Positions 53,240-61,850 are shown, numbered from the stretch's first letter. The stretch: 64,000 nt of DNA from Lachnospiraceae bacterium (GCA_004556565.1 SFGN01000009.1:62001-126000); one strand, 5' to 3'. The notes: generated by a model from the letters alone, not told the origin. Translations and numbers: made by a program.

Positions 53240-54159
53240 TCCAGAATGCCTTTCCGTACTCTCGGATTCATCCATGCACACAGCAGGTCAACCAGAAGAT
53301 TTATGATAATCACGACTGCCCCCATAAAAATCGTAAGACCCAGTATTAGTGTATAATCTCTGTTTGCAATTGAATTGACAAATTCTCTTCCAAGCCCCGG
53401 AATCGTAAAAATACTTTCCACAACAAAACTTCCCGTCAACAGGAATGCCGCCGCAGGACCTGCGTAATTCAGGACAGGAATCCCTGCATTTTTCAAAATA
53501 TGTGTCATGACGATCTGTGCCCAGGTCAGCCCTTTTGCTTTTGCCAGGATCACATAATCCTTCTTCATCTCTTCCCTGAATGCATTGTTCATAATTCGCG
53601 TTATTACGCAGGTCGGATACAACGACAGGGAAATCACAGGAAGGATATAATTTTTCCATCCGCCCAGCCCTGTAATGGGAAGAAGATGTAATCTGACACC
53701 AAAAATAAGGGCAAGCAGAAGTGCCACGACAAAATTTGGAATTCCGCTTCCAAGAAGCGTCCCGCACCAGATGGTATTTTTAACGCCGGAGAACCGGGAA
53801 GAAGCCTGCCAGATACCCAGCAGACTTCCGAAAACCAGTGAAACCAAGACGGCAAGCCCTCCCAGCTTTACTGTCACGGGCCACGCCCTTTTGATCACCT
53901 CAGCCACCGTAACCCCGGATTTTTTAAAAGACATACCAAGATTTCCTTTAAAAAGTCCGGTTATATATTTCTGATATTGTACCGGTACAGGTTCATCCAG
54001 ACCGTAAGCTTCCTCCAGCTGTTCCAGCACCTTGTCAGATACATTTGCCGTCTGAAAAGGGCTTCCCGGCATCTGCCGGGTCAGGAAAAATGCTGCCGTC
54101 ACCAGGACAAACATTGACACTATTCCGATCAGGATTCTTTTTCCCATATACTTTAACAC
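53236..54159 (-). CDS. ABC transporter permease (DppB/NikB type)
   Basis: 307 residues. The start is taken as GTG 54159 (VLKYMGKRIL), nine bases after GGAGG; this GTG overlaps the stop codon of cobA-hemD (GTGTTAA), tying the transporter to the tetrapyrrole gene. ATG 54147 is an alternative. Six membrane helices and the cytoplasmic coupling loop AKAKGLTWAQIVMTHILKN are visible. An in-frame opening up to 54297 inside cobA-hemD is not a signal for a longer protein. Confidence 0.92.
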   Translation of the reverse strand: MLKYMGKRILIGIVSMFVLVTAAFFLTRQMPGSPFQTANVSDKVLEQLEEAYGLDEPVPVQYQKYITGLFKGNLGMSFKKSGVTVAEVIKRAWPVTVKLGGLAVLVSLVFGSLLGIWQASSRFSGVKNTIWCGTLLGSGIPNFVVALLLALIFGVRLHLLPITGLGGWKNYILPVISLSLYPTCVITRIMNNAFREEMKKDYVILAKAKGLTWAQIVMTHILKNAGIPVLNYAGPAAAFLLTGSFVVESIFTIPGLGREFVNSIANRDYTLILGLTIFMGAVVIIINLLVDLLCAWMNPRVRKGILE

Positions 54160-55703
54160 GTATGCTGCCCTCCCGTGGAAAACATCTCCAAAACCCGTTG
54201 TACCATACTGTCGATTGCAGCACGTTCGGAAACTACAACATCCATTCCGTAACGCGCCGCTTCCTGTGCCGTCTGTTTTCCGATGCAGACTGCACAAATA
54301 TTGTCATAATTCTGAAGGCACATGTTTTGTACAAATCCCCGCACCGTAGACGCACTCGTAAACAGCACTGCATCAACCTCACCCGCTGCAATTGTCTCCC
54401 CGATTCTTTCCCTGAATGCTTCGTGCAGGAGACTTCTCGTCTCATATAACGGAATATCTGACACCCGGCAGCCTTTTTCAAGAAGAGGCGGGATCAGTTC
54501 TTCGGACCCCTGTGCCGCACGGACGATTAAAATCTCACTTCCGTGCGCTGCCGTTTCAGCCAATAAATTTCCCAAACTTACCGCATCATATATCTCCGGC
54601 ATCAAATCCGCAGTAATACCATATCCGCGAAGTGCGGTTTTCGTTCCGTTACCTATTACGGCAAATTTTATTTCTGCCTTCTTCCTCAGGACAAGCCGCA
54701 GGTCAATTCCCTGCCGGGCCAGTTCATCGAAAAACACCTGGACACCAATGGGACTGGTAAATACAAGCCAGGCTTCTTCTCCGGTCTGGGCAAATTTATC
54801 CAATGCTGCAGACAACTCTTTATTCGGCGTGAGCGGGAACGTCTGTATTGCCGGAAGCTCCAGCACCTGTGCCCCGTAATTCCGCAGGATTTCCGCCAGA
54901 CGGGAAATATTCTGTTTAGGACGGGTGATTAAAAACTGTCTTCCGCCCAGCGGCCGGTCTTCCGCCCAATGGAATTTTTCAGACAGCCCACATACCCTGC
55001 CTGCTATAATAATTGCCGGAGTCCCGATTCCGGCCTTTTCTGCTTCTTCCTCCAGATGCCCGACATCCGAAACGACTCTTCGCTGCCGGGAGGTCGTCCC
55101 CCGTTCCAATACTGCCGCAGGCATATCCGGCTTCATTCCGGCATCTAATAAGCCCCTGCAGATACGTCCCAGGGAGGAAAGCCCCATCAAAAAGACCAAC
55201 GTCCCTTCCAGCTTTACCAGAGAAGCAAAATCTATATCTGCCTCGTTATCCTTTTTCCGGTGTCCGGTGATAACATGAAAAGACGAAGTGTAATCCCGGT
55301 GCGTCACCGGAATCCCTGCATAGGCCGGTACGGCTGCCGCAGATGTGACCCCCGGAATAATCTCGAACGGAATCCCTGCCTCTAAAAGAAGCTCTAGCTC
55401 TTCCCCTCCGCGCCCAAACACAAAAGGATCGCCGCCTTTTAACCGCAGTACTGTCTTTCCCTTCTGTGCTTCCTCAAGTAAAATACGGTTTATCCCGTCC
55501 TGCGGCACAGCATGATTTCCGGAACGTTTTCCCACATATATCAATTCCTTTTCTTCCGGAATCCTGCACAATATTTCTTCACTGATTAAGGCATCATATA
55601 CGATTACGTCCGCCTCCCGCAGCATCTTCACGGTCTTTACCGTCAGAAGCCCTGCATCTCCGGGACCTGCACCCGCCAGATAAACCTTTCCAATCTTTTT
55701 CAT
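54153..55703 (-). CDS. cobA: Uroporphyrinogen-III C-methyltransferase / synthase fusion
   Basis: About 516 residues from ATG 55703, eight bases after GGAGG; the frame is open to ATG 55793 without a site. Residues 1-250 are the SAM-dependent methyltransferase (VYLAGAGPGDAGLLTVK, the GGDPFVFGRGGEE loop, VTSAAAVPAYAGIPVTHR), making precorrin-2. Residues 255-516 are uroporphyrinogen-III synthase (HemD), which closes the tetrapyrrole ring (RPKQNISRLAEIL, TSPIGVQVFFDEL, FTSASTVRGF). The fusion is common in Clostridia. Gap to hemC is 104 bp; the stop overlaps the permease GTG. Confidence 0.94.
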   Translation of the reverse strand: MKKIGKVYLAGAGPGDAGLLTVKTVKMLREADVIVYDALISEEILCRIPEEKELIYVGKRSGNHAVPQDGINRILLEEAQKGKTVLRLKGGDPFVFGRGGEELELLLEAGIPFEIIPGVTSAAAVPAYAGIPVTHRDYTSSFHVITGHRKKDNEADIDFASLVKLEGTLVFLMGLSSLGRICRGLLDAGMKPDMPAAVLERGTTSRQRRVVSDVGHLEEEAEKAGIGTPAIIIAGRVCGLSEKFHWAEDRPLGGRQFLITRPKQNISRLAEILRNYGAQVLELPAIQTFPLTPNKELSAALDKFAQTGEEAWLVFTSPIGVQVFFDELARQGIDLRLVLRKKAEIKFAVIGNGTKTALRGYGITADLMPEIYDAVSLGNLLAETAAHGSEILIVRAAQGSEELIPPLLEKGCRVSDIPLYETRSLLHEAFRERIGETIAAGEVDAVLFTSASTVRGFVQNMCLQNYDNICAVCIGKQTAQEAARYGMDVVVSERAAIDSMVQRVLEMFSTGGQHTC

Positions 55704-55807
55704 ATCTCTGTCCTCCACCACCGCAGATAAACCTGTATCAGTATTTTTAAGTTTTTTAGCTGTATTTTTGTTTTCATATATCACCGAAAGCATGGGATAA
55801 TATCTTT

Positions 55808-56686
55808 TCAGTTCCCTGACAATTGTTCTGCCAGCCTTTCTCCCAGACTCTGTGCCTCATCTGTACTGCCCGAAATGCTTCCTGTCACTGATTCTCCTGT
55901 TTCTTCGTTATAATAAAATCCCATCAGACGGATTTCCTGTCCTGCCACCTGTGCGAAAACTGCCACAGGAGCCGTACATCCGCCGCCCAATGTCCTCACA
56001 AACTGCCGCTCTGCCTTTGCCGCGATTTCACTGTCCCTGCATCGCAGGCATTCAATCCAATCGCCATCCGCGTCCTGCCTGCCCTGTACCGCCAGAATCC
56101 CCTGTCCGGCAGCCGGTATCATCTCCGTCACTTCAAAAATCCGTCCCGGAAGTCCGCATATGCCAAGCCGTGCCAGACCGGCAGCTGCCAAAATAGTTCC
56201 GTCATACCCTTCCTCTTCCATTTTCCGAAGCCTGGTCTGCACATTTCCTCTGATGCCGGAAAAAGAGCAGTCGGGGTATAATTTCTTCATCTGCGTCATT
56301 CTCCGGCGGCTCGACGTACCCAATATTCCATTTTCCGGAAAAGACTCTGCGCCCGGACGGAAAACCAGCATATCCCTGGGGTCTTCCCTCATGCTGTATG
56401 CCAGGATCGGAAGTTCTCCGGATTCTTCCATCGGCATATCCTTCAGACTGTGTACAGCCAGATCTATCCGGCCATCCATCAGCGCCGCATCCAATTCTTT
56501 TACAAACAATCCTTTTCCACCGATGGATGCAAGGCTTCGGTCCAGAATCATATCGCCCGTAGTTTTCATCTTAACGATCTCGGTTTCAATATCCGGATGT
56601 GCCATCTTAATCCGGCGGCAGATGATCTCCGCCTGGACAACGGCAAGCCTGCTTGTCCTGCTGCCGATTCTTATCCGCTTTTTCAT
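55808..56686 (-). CDS. hemC: Hydroxymethylbilane synthase
   Basis: 292 residues from ATG 56686 (MKKRIRIGSRTSRLAV), 11 bases after AAAGGAGG; the frame opens earlier (56746) but that overlaps a promoter. Porphobilinogen deaminase motifs: GSRTSRLAVVQ, LAVHSLKDMPMEE (catalytic Asp region), ERQFVRTLGGGCTAPVAVFA with the cysteine that holds the dipyrromethane cofactor. It polymerises four porphobilinogens to hydroxymethylbilane. Confidence 0.95.
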   Translation of the reverse strand: MKKRIRIGSRTSRLAVVQAEIICRRIKMAHPDIETEIVKMKTTGDMILDRSLASIGGKGLFVKELDAALMDGRIDLAVHSLKDMPMEESGELPILAYSMREDPRDMLVFRPGAESFPENGILGTSSRRRMTQMKKLYPDCSFSGIRGNVQTRLRKMEEEGYDGTILAAAGLARLGICGLPGRIFEVTEMIPAAGQGILAVQGRQDADGDWIECLRCRDSEIAAKAERQFVRTLGGGCTAPVAVFAQVAGQEIRLMGFYYNEETGESVTGSISGSTDEAQSLGERLAEQLSGN

Positions 56687-56718
56687 CTGAAACGATACCT
56701 CCTTTTCACTCACAGTTA

Positions 56719-56746
56719 ATGATATCATAAATATTTTTATATTCAA
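56719..56746 (-). promoter_or_regulatory. Possible internal promoter before hemC
   Basis: On the minus strand TTGAAT, 16 bases, TATCAT, within the 107-bp gap between cbiK and hemC. Spacing is one base short and the -35 box matches only four of six positions. Confidence 0.4.
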
Positions 56747-56793
56747 AGCCTTATAATCTTCACAAAAACCTATAACTTATATCAGTTCTTCCT

Positions 56794-57567
56794 CTACATA
56801 AGTTCTTCCAGATGAGCAATAAACAGCTTACGGATTCCTTCCATTTCCCCGAGTCCTTTTGAAATCACCGTTACCGTATAGCCTTCGCTTTCCAGTTCCG
56901 CTTTCCAGGAATCTTCTCCGAATTCCATATCTTTTTTCGCATGCCGTCCGGCTGTCAGAAGAAACGGCATCAGCTTTACTTTCCGGTATCCGGAAACCCC
57001 TAACTTTGCCATGACATCCATTTTATTAGGAAATTCATTCACAGTCCCCACAAGGACGTTCCGGTATCCGAGGAAATGTGCCGTATATTCCAAAGTAGGA
57101 TAAGCCGAATTAGCGTGGTGATTCGTTCCATGCCCCATCAAAATAAGTACTTCATCATCCCCAAGCCGTGCCTCGGCAGCGACCACATGGATTGATTTTT
57201 TGTAATCTTCCGGGATGCTGAGCAAAGGTTTTCCTATACGGACTGCCTGGAACCATCCGGTATATTCTTCCAGTTCTTTCACCATTTTGTCATACTCAAG
57301 CCCGTTCACAATATACGTGGGCTGCACCATGACAGTCTCAATCCCGTCCGCTCGCATCTGTTTCAGGGCGCCTTCCACGTCATGAATCAGAATTCCTTCC
57401 GTCTCTTTTAGTTTCTTCACAATAATGCGGCTTGTAAATGCCCGGTATATCCGGCACTCAGGAAAAGCTGCCGCCGCTTCATTTTCAATCGCTGCAATTG
57501 TTTTATCCATCGTATCCAGGTGGCTTGTCCCAAAGCTGACGATTAAGATTCCTTTCTTATGTCCCAT
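56794..57567 (-). CDS. cbiK: Sirohydrochlorin cobaltochelatase (anaerobic)
   Basis: 257 residues, typical CbiK length. KKGILIVSFGTSHLDTMDKTI (seen as GILIVSFGTSHLDT), MVQPTYIVNG, LMGHGTNHHANSAY and FLLTAGRHAKKDM supply the two active-site histidines (about 147 and 208). It inserts Co2+ into sirohydrochlorin, the first committed step of the early-cobalt B12 route. ATG 57567 is 61 bp after cobO and follows AAAGGAATGGAG. Confidence 0.94.
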   Translation of the reverse strand: MGHKKGILIVSFGTSHLDTMDKTIAAIENEAAAAFPECRIYRAFTSRIIVKKLKETEGILIHDVEGALKQMRADGIETVMVQPTYIVNGLEYDKMVKELEEYTGWFQAVRIGKPLLSIPEDYKKSIHVVAAEARLGDDEVLILMGHGTNHHANSAYPTLEYTAHFLGYRNVLVGTVNEFPNKMDVMAKLGVSGYRKVKLMPFLLTAGRHAKKDMEFGEDSWKAELESEGYTVTVISKGLGEMEGIRKLFIAHLEELM

Positions 57568-57628
57568 AGCTCCATTCCTTTCTTTTTGTTATATACAAAA
57601 CTATTTTGTTGTTTCTGTGTTAAAATGT

Positions 57629-58156
57629 TTAATACTCTATCCCCGCTCTTGCCATGATACCCCTGTCATATGGATGCCTTACCTTACGGATTTCTGATAT
57701 ATAATCTGCAAGTGCTTCCACCTCAGGAGCAGGATTTCTTCCTGTCAGAATCACTTCAAGCTTATCCGGCTTTTCCGTTAAAAAATGGACTGCCTTCTGC
57801 CTGTCAATGACTTCACACTGATATGCAGACATAAACTCGTCCAAAATAAGCAGGTCGTATTTGTCTTCTTCACACTCTCTTACGGCCGCCTCCCATAATC
57901 TGTGATATACCTCTTTAAAGGATGCCTGTTCCTCGGAAGACAGCTGACTGTAAAATCCGAAATATCTTTCCGGATATAGAAAATCAATTCCCGGGATATC
58001 CGCCATTCCCTTCAATTCCCCGGAACGCTCATTTTTCATAAAACGGACAAATAAAACCTTTTTTCCGCACCCTGCAGCCCTAACGGCAAGCCCCACGGCA
58101 GCCGTTGTCTTTCCTTTCCCGTCACCGCAGTAAATATGAACCAGTCCCCTTTCCAT
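57629..58156 (-). CDS. cobO: Cob(I)yrinic acid a,c-diamide adenosyltransferase
   Basis: 175 residues from ATG 58156 (MERGLVHIYCGDGKGKTTAA) after AGAGGTGC; the frame is open to 58231 through the leader. The CobA/CobO/BtuR-type P-loop GDGKGKTTAA binds ATP; DLLILDEFMSAYQ (about 115) and GRNPAPEVEALADYISEI follow. It transfers adenosyl to the cobalt of corrinoids. First gene of the corrinoid/transporter operon, preceded by a structured leader. Confidence 0.93.
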   Translation of the reverse strand: MERGLVHIYCGDGKGKTTAAVGLAVRAAGCGKKVLFVRFMKNERSGELKGMADIPGIDFLYPERYFGFYSQLSSEEQASFKEVYHRLWEAAVRECEEDKYDLLILDEFMSAYQCEVIDRQKAVHFLTEKPDKLEVILTGRNPAPEVEALADYISEIRKVRHPYDRGIMARAGIEY

Positions 58157-58324
58157 GTATGCACCTCTTTTCAAAATAAAGCAGACACCCGCAGCTTCCG
58201 GATACTTTGGCAACTGACCAATACCGCCCACTCCCGAAGCGAGGGCAGTCTCTTATCTGCGCTGCATAATTATCTACAGACACGAAACAGAGGCTGCCGT
58301 TTTTACGCCCGGAATCATGCATTC
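58157..58324 (-). promoter_or_regulatory. Structured 5' leader before cobO, class not identified
   Basis: About 168 bases between the likely start site and cobO. Stems that can be read on the minus strand include CTGCCC / GGGCGG around a CTC-GCTTCGG-GAG cap, TTGG-TCAGTTG-CCAA, and alternative pairs GCAGC / GCTGC and GCAGA / TCTGC that exclude each other close to the ribosome site. A cobalamin riboswitch would be expected here, but its AAAGGGAA, GGTGAAAATCC and GCCACTG blocks are absent. Confidence 0.45.
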
Positions 58325-58353
58325 AGTTTAGCACAACCATCTTTCCTTTGCAA
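58325..58353 (-). promoter_or_regulatory. Promoter of the corrinoid/transporter operon
   Basis: On the minus strand TTGCAA, 17 bases, TAAACT, about 170 bp upstream of cobO and just after the SOD-like stop codon. A GGCCGGCCGGCC block at 58369 separates it from that gene. Confidence 0.5.
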
Positions 58354-58380
58354 CAATGCTCAGGACTCTGGCCGGCCGGC

Positions 58381-58797
58381 CTAATTACTCATCCCATCTT
58401 CATCGTCAGTATCTCCCATCATTTCTCCTATGTTCCCGCTGACAATTTCCTCCCCGTTACTATCGTCGCCTGTACGGACCGGCATGACTTTTCCCATTTT
58501 TCGGACAGTTACTTTTTTGCCATACATATCGTCCGGGTGGAATCTGCCGGTATATGCCGCACACCATGCGGCACCATTTACAGGCATTAGTGGAAAAATA
58601 AACCAATCATCCATAAAAATCCCAAAAGCAGGCTCTTCTTTGTCCTGTATTTCATCCGGCAGCCCATAAAGCTCCGCCATCACGATTGTTCCACCATATA
58701 CCTCAAACAGAGAAACTATTCCATGTACTTCGTCAAATTTTCCATTTCCTTTAAGTCTTACTTCCGCCTCTGGAAGCCCATTCAATTTTTCTACCAT
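58381..58797 (-). CDS. Cu/Zn-superoxide-dismutase-fold protein without metal ligands
   Basis: 138 residues from ATG 58797, seven bases after GAGG (the frame opens at 58833). The pattern of a small clostridial SOD-like protein can be followed: VHGIVSLFEVYGGTIVMAELYGLP, an AFGIF segment where active enzymes have FGFHIH, GRFHPDDMYGKKVTVRK, and a final EEIVSGNIG in place of KIACGVI (each seen as shorter parts). The copper- and zinc-binding histidines are missing (FGIFMDDW instead of FGFHIHEG), so it is presumably not a dismutase. It precedes the corrinoid operon and follows a GH18 gene. Function unknown. Confidence 0.65.
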   Translation of the reverse strand: MVEKLNGLPEAEVRLKGNGKFDEVHGIVSLFEVYGGTIVMAELYGLPDEIQDKEEPAFGIFMDDWFIFPLMPVNGAAWCAAYTGRFHPDDMYGKKVTVRKMGKVMPVRTGDDSNGEEIVSGNIGEMMGDTDDEDGMSN

Positions 58798-58858
58798 ATA
58801 CCATCCTCTCTTCCAATCATGATTGCTTATCAATTTTCCCTCATCTATCCTCTTTTCT

Positions 58859-59986
58859 TTACAATTCTGCCGGGCGCTCCAGCATCAGCCAGTTTGCACG
58901 GAACGGGCGCATCAGGTTCCAGTACCCGACACCGCGCAGTGCATAGTCTCTTGCCATTTCCAGCTTATAAGAAATGCTCCTTACATCTTCAAACCATACT
59001 TCGTGAATCTGACTGTTTTGCATATAAGTAAAATACGGACTTTGGGCCTGCCCGGAAAACTGAATAGCCGCTCCGTTCTCCACCGCAAGGTTCACGGCCT
59101 CCACATTTCCGATCAGCCGGGCACGAGACACACCGCGTTCATACGGCAGCGTCCAGTCATATCCGTAATTCGGTATTCCCATCATAATTTTCTCCCTTGG
59201 TATTTCAGTCAAAGCATACTCGACCACCTGACGTACCTTATTTAAAGGCGCCACCGCCATCGGCGGACCATATGTATATCCCCATTCATATGTCATTAGA
59301 AATACATAATCCGCATTTTCTCCAAGAAGCCGGTAATCCATTCCTTCATATAAAAGCCCCGGCTGATCCGCCCGTTCCTTCGGTGCCAGAGCTACCGACG
59401 TCTGGTATCCCTGCCCGCTTAAAATCTCCTGCATGCTTCCCACAAATTCCGCATAAGCAATACGGTTATCCGGCAAAATATATTCAAAGTCGATATCAAC
59501 GCCTGCATAGCCTTTTTGCTGCACGGTTTCCAGAACATTCTGGATCAGCCGTTCCTGAATTTCCTTATTTTCCACAAGGACTTTGACAAGTTGATTGTTA
59601 AATGTACCTTCCGTAAACGGGGTCAGCACCATAATCGGCTCAATTCCGTTTTTCCACGCAGATTCAATCATCCACAAATCATCCTTAAGGGGCGGTACAA
59701 GCTCCCCCTCAAATGTAAATCCATATGAAAATACGAGCAGTTCATTTAACGCTGGGAATGCCTGTTCCAGAATAAAAGGTTCTGCAAACGGATATGCATA
59801 GCCCGTCACCTGCATCTCGTCTCTGTACTCTCCTTCTTCCCCCGGCTGAAGGATCAAAAGAGCCTGGCCTTCTGCCAGATTATCCGGGTTTGCTATCTGA
59901 TTGTCAAATGCAATTTTCTCCACGGGGACGCCAAAACTTTCCGCTATCGTATACAGCGTCTCCCCCCGGCTCACCACATAGATCAT
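58859..59986 (-). CDS. LysM-GH18 protein (YaaH/SleL-like)
   Basis: 375 residues from ATG 59986, seven bases after GGAGG (the frame opens at 60007). One LysM domain at 3-47 (YVVSRGETLYTIAESFG) binds peptidoglycan; residues 70-375 form a glycoside hydrolase 18 barrel with the DxDxE catalytic motif as GVDIDFEY (about 185-192). No signal peptide, as in the spore-coat proteins YaaH/YdhD of Bacillus, which cut cortex peptidoglycan at N-acetylglucosamine. This supports a spore-forming ancestry. 61 bp separate it from the SOD-like gene. Confidence 0.9.
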   Translation of the reverse strand: MIYVVSRGETLYTIAESFGVPVEKIAFDNQIANPDNLAEGQALLILQPGEEGEYRDEMQVTGYAYPFAEPFILEQAFPALNELLVFSYGFTFEGELVPPLKDDLWMIESAWKNGIEPIMVLTPFTEGTFNNQLVKVLVENKEIQERLIQNVLETVQQKGYAGVDIDFEYILPDNRIAYAEFVGSMQEILSGQGYQTSVALAPKERADQPGLLYEGMDYRLLGENADYVFLMTYEWGYTYGPPMAVAPLNKVRQVVEYALTEIPREKIMMGIPNYGYDWTLPYERGVSRARLIGNVEAVNLAVENGAAIQFSGQAQSPYFTYMQNSQIHEVWFEDVRSISYKLEMARDYALRGVGYWNLMRPFRANWLMLERPAEL

Positions 59987-60051
59987 GCCACCACCTCCAT
60001 ATACCACTTTATGAAGCAGGTAAAAATTTTATACGTTCATTTCCGAAAATG

Positions 60052-60080
60052 TTGCAATCATATATCATATGTGATATAAT
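60052..60080 (+). promoter_or_regulatory. Promoter of the glycine-riboswitch transcript
   Basis: TTGCAA, exactly 17 bases, TATAAT. An inverted repeat TATATCA-TATG-TGATATA covers the spacer and the -10 box and could be a protein-binding site. Confidence 0.75.
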
Positions 60081-60114
60081 CCCTCTGCTATAAAAAATAT
60101 TTCCGATGAAGCCA

Positions 60115-60230
60115 TTAGAATCCGTACAGGAAACTGAAGGTGGAGGAGACTCTGGAGAATCTCAGTATTGAGTGCCGAAGGTGCAAGGTTTTAACCGAAT
60201 CTCTCAGGCAAAAGGACAGAGCAGATATTA
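60115..60230 (+). promoter_or_regulatory. Glycine riboswitch (single complete aptamer)
   Basis: The conserved core GCCGAAGGTGCAA (60174-60186) and CTCAGGCAAAAGGACAGAG (60203-60221) are exact matches to the glycine aptamer, and a GGAGAG-like 5' strand (near 60145-60160) closes it. Only one full aptamer is present. It is followed by a terminator at 60262 and an AGCS symporter gene, so glycine binding should switch transcription of the transporter. Confidence 0.93.
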
Positions 60231-60261
60231 GTGTACACTCATGTCTGTATGCATTTTCCGG

Positions 60262-60291
60262 AGCCGCTGATGTTCATCAGCCGCTTTTTTT
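60262..60291 (+). terminator. Terminator in the riboswitch expression platform
   Basis: CTGATG-TT-CATCAG forms the stem cap, extended by G-C and AGC/GCT pairs around one C-C mismatch, followed by seven T. It lies 31 bp after the aptamer and 73 bp before the AGCS ATG, as expected for regulated termination. Confidence 0.8.
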
Positions 60292-60363
60292 ATGCTTTTA
60301 ATACGGAGAATCTTTTGATTTTTCAGGGGATAAGAAGTTTTTATAATGTTGGGAGGAACAGAC

Positions 60364-61740
60364 ATGCAGACACTATTAATCATCGTACAGACGATCAACA
60401 GGTACTTATCAGATTATATTTTGATTATCCTGCTTTTGGGGACAGGAATCTTTTTCAGCATTCGGACAAATTTCGTACAGATCCGCTGCTTCGGTGAAGG
60501 AATGCACAGAGTGTTCGGAAGCTTCTCGCTCCACGGAGGAAAACAGGCGAACGGACTCAGCTCCTTTCAGGCTTTAACGACTGCCATAGCAGCTCAGGTC
60601 GGAACCGGTAATATCGTCGGAGCCTGCGGTGCAATCCTTGTGGGAGGTCCCGGTGCAATTTTCTGGATGTGGATTATCGCATTTTTCTCAATGGCGACAA
60701 TTTATGCCGAAGCCGTACTGGCACAGGAGACCCGGATCGTGCAAAAGGACGGAACCGTCCACGGCGGGCCGGTCTACTACATAAAAAAAGCATTTCCGAA
60801 CAAAGCCGGAAATTTCCTTGCCGGCTTTTTTGCTGTTGCCATCATTCTTGCCCTCGGATTCATGGGATGTATGGTACAGTCCAATTCCATCGGGGAGACA
60901 TGCAGCACTGCGTTCGGTATCCCATCCTGGATAGTCGGAATCATAATAGCCCTTATTTCCGCATTCATTTTTATAGGCGGAGTGCAGAGAATTGCAGCTG
61001 TCACTGAAAAACTGGTACCGATTATGGCTATTCTTTATCTTTTGGGCGGAGTTATCATTTTGGCTTGCCGCATCCGCTACATTCCGGAAACCTTCGGGCT
61101 TATCTTTAAATATGCTTTCATGCCAAATTCTTTGATTGGAGGCGGATTTGGATATGCGCTGAAAACAGCAGTCAGCCAGGGGGCAAAACGTGGTCTTTTC
61201 TCGAACGAGGCCGGAATGGGCTCCACACCTCATGCACATGCCATGGCAAATGTGAAAAAACCTCATGACCAGGGTGTTGTCGCTATGATCGGTGTTTTTA
61301 TTGACACATTTATCGTATTGACCATGACTGCACTGATCGTTATTTCCACGCTTTATGCCGGAAACGGAATCCTCGCAGGAGGCTCGGCTGACGGTGTGAA
61401 TAAAACCAATATGGTACAGCTTGCTTTTTCGAGTGTTGTCGGAGAAGGTGCAGGAAATATTTTTGTTGCCATCTGCCTGCTTTTCTTCGCATTTTCCACA
61501 ATTATAAGTTGGAATTTCTTTGGGAAAATCAACGTTTCCTATCTGTTTGGGGAGAAGGCGACGGCAGTATATTCTGTGATTGCAATAGCATTCATTTTCC
61601 TGGGTTCATGCCTTTCAAATGACCTGGTATGGGAGCTATCAGATATGTTCAATCAGCTTATGGTAATCCCTAACACCCTTGCACTGATTGCATTGTCCGG
61701 CATCGTTGTAACTTCTGCTAAAAAAATCAGAAAGAAATAG
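60364..61740 (+). CDS. AGCS-family symporter under glycine riboswitch control
   Basis: 458 residues from ATG 60364, seven bases after GGGAGG (an ATG at 60346 overlaps the site). The family signature SFQALTTAIAAQVGTGNIVGACGA is present (as SFQALTTAIAAQVG and TGNIVGACGAI), with GPGAIFWMW and FSNEAGMGSTPHAHA. About ten helices. The riboswitch indicates glycine as substrate, carried with Na+; direction (uptake or efflux) cannot be told. It is about 40 percent like the paralogue at 11473 by eye. Confidence 0.94.
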   Translation: MQTLLIIVQTINRYLSDYILIILLLGTGIFFSIRTNFVQIRCFGEGMHRVFGSFSLHGGKQANGLSSFQALTTAIAAQVGTGNIVGACGAILVGGPGAIFWMWIIAFFSMATIYAEAVLAQETRIVQKDGTVHGGPVYYIKKAFPNKAGNFLAGFFAVAIILALGFMGCMVQSNSIGETCSTAFGIPSWIVGIIIALISAFIFIGGVQRIAAVTEKLVPIMAILYLLGGVIILACRIRYIPETFGLIFKYAFMPNSLIGGGFGYALKTAVSQGAKRGLFSNEAGMGSTPHAHAMANVKKPHDQGVVAMIGVFIDTFIVLTMTALIVISTLYAGNGILAGGSADGVNKTNMVQLAFSSVVGEGAGNIFVAICLLFFAFSTIISWNFFGKINVSYLFGEKATAVYSVIAIAFIFLGSCLSNDLVWELSDMFNQLMVIPNTLALIALSGIVVTSAKKIRKK

Positions 61741-61811
61741 TAAATTATTTCAAACATATTCCTGCTTACATAATCTGCCCGCGGCAGTAATATCCGGGGA
61801 TACGGCAATAG

Positions 61812-61850
61812 AAAAAGGAGAGCCATCGTTATGATACGCTCCCCTTTTTT
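61812..61850. terminator. Bidirectional terminator between the AGCS gene and queA
   Basis: AAAAAGG-A-GAGC (61812-61823) pairs with GCTC-C-CCTTTTT (61838-61849), with one mismatch and T/A tracts on both sides, between two convergent genes. Confidence 0.75.

Noticed and set aside
58157..58324. Cobalamin riboswitch before cobO
   Set aside because: Expected from context, but the AAAGGGAA, GGTGAAAATCC and GCCACTG blocks cannot be found; kept only as an unidentified leader.
58369..58382. GGCCGGCCGGCC block as a regulatory palindrome
   Set aside because: Self-complementary and unusual in this base composition, but short and without loop or tail; no basis for a function.
60688..61266. 192-codon minus-strand frame
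   Set aside because: Lies antisense to the AGCS gene; composition is that of a shadow and no promoter or ribosome site was seen.
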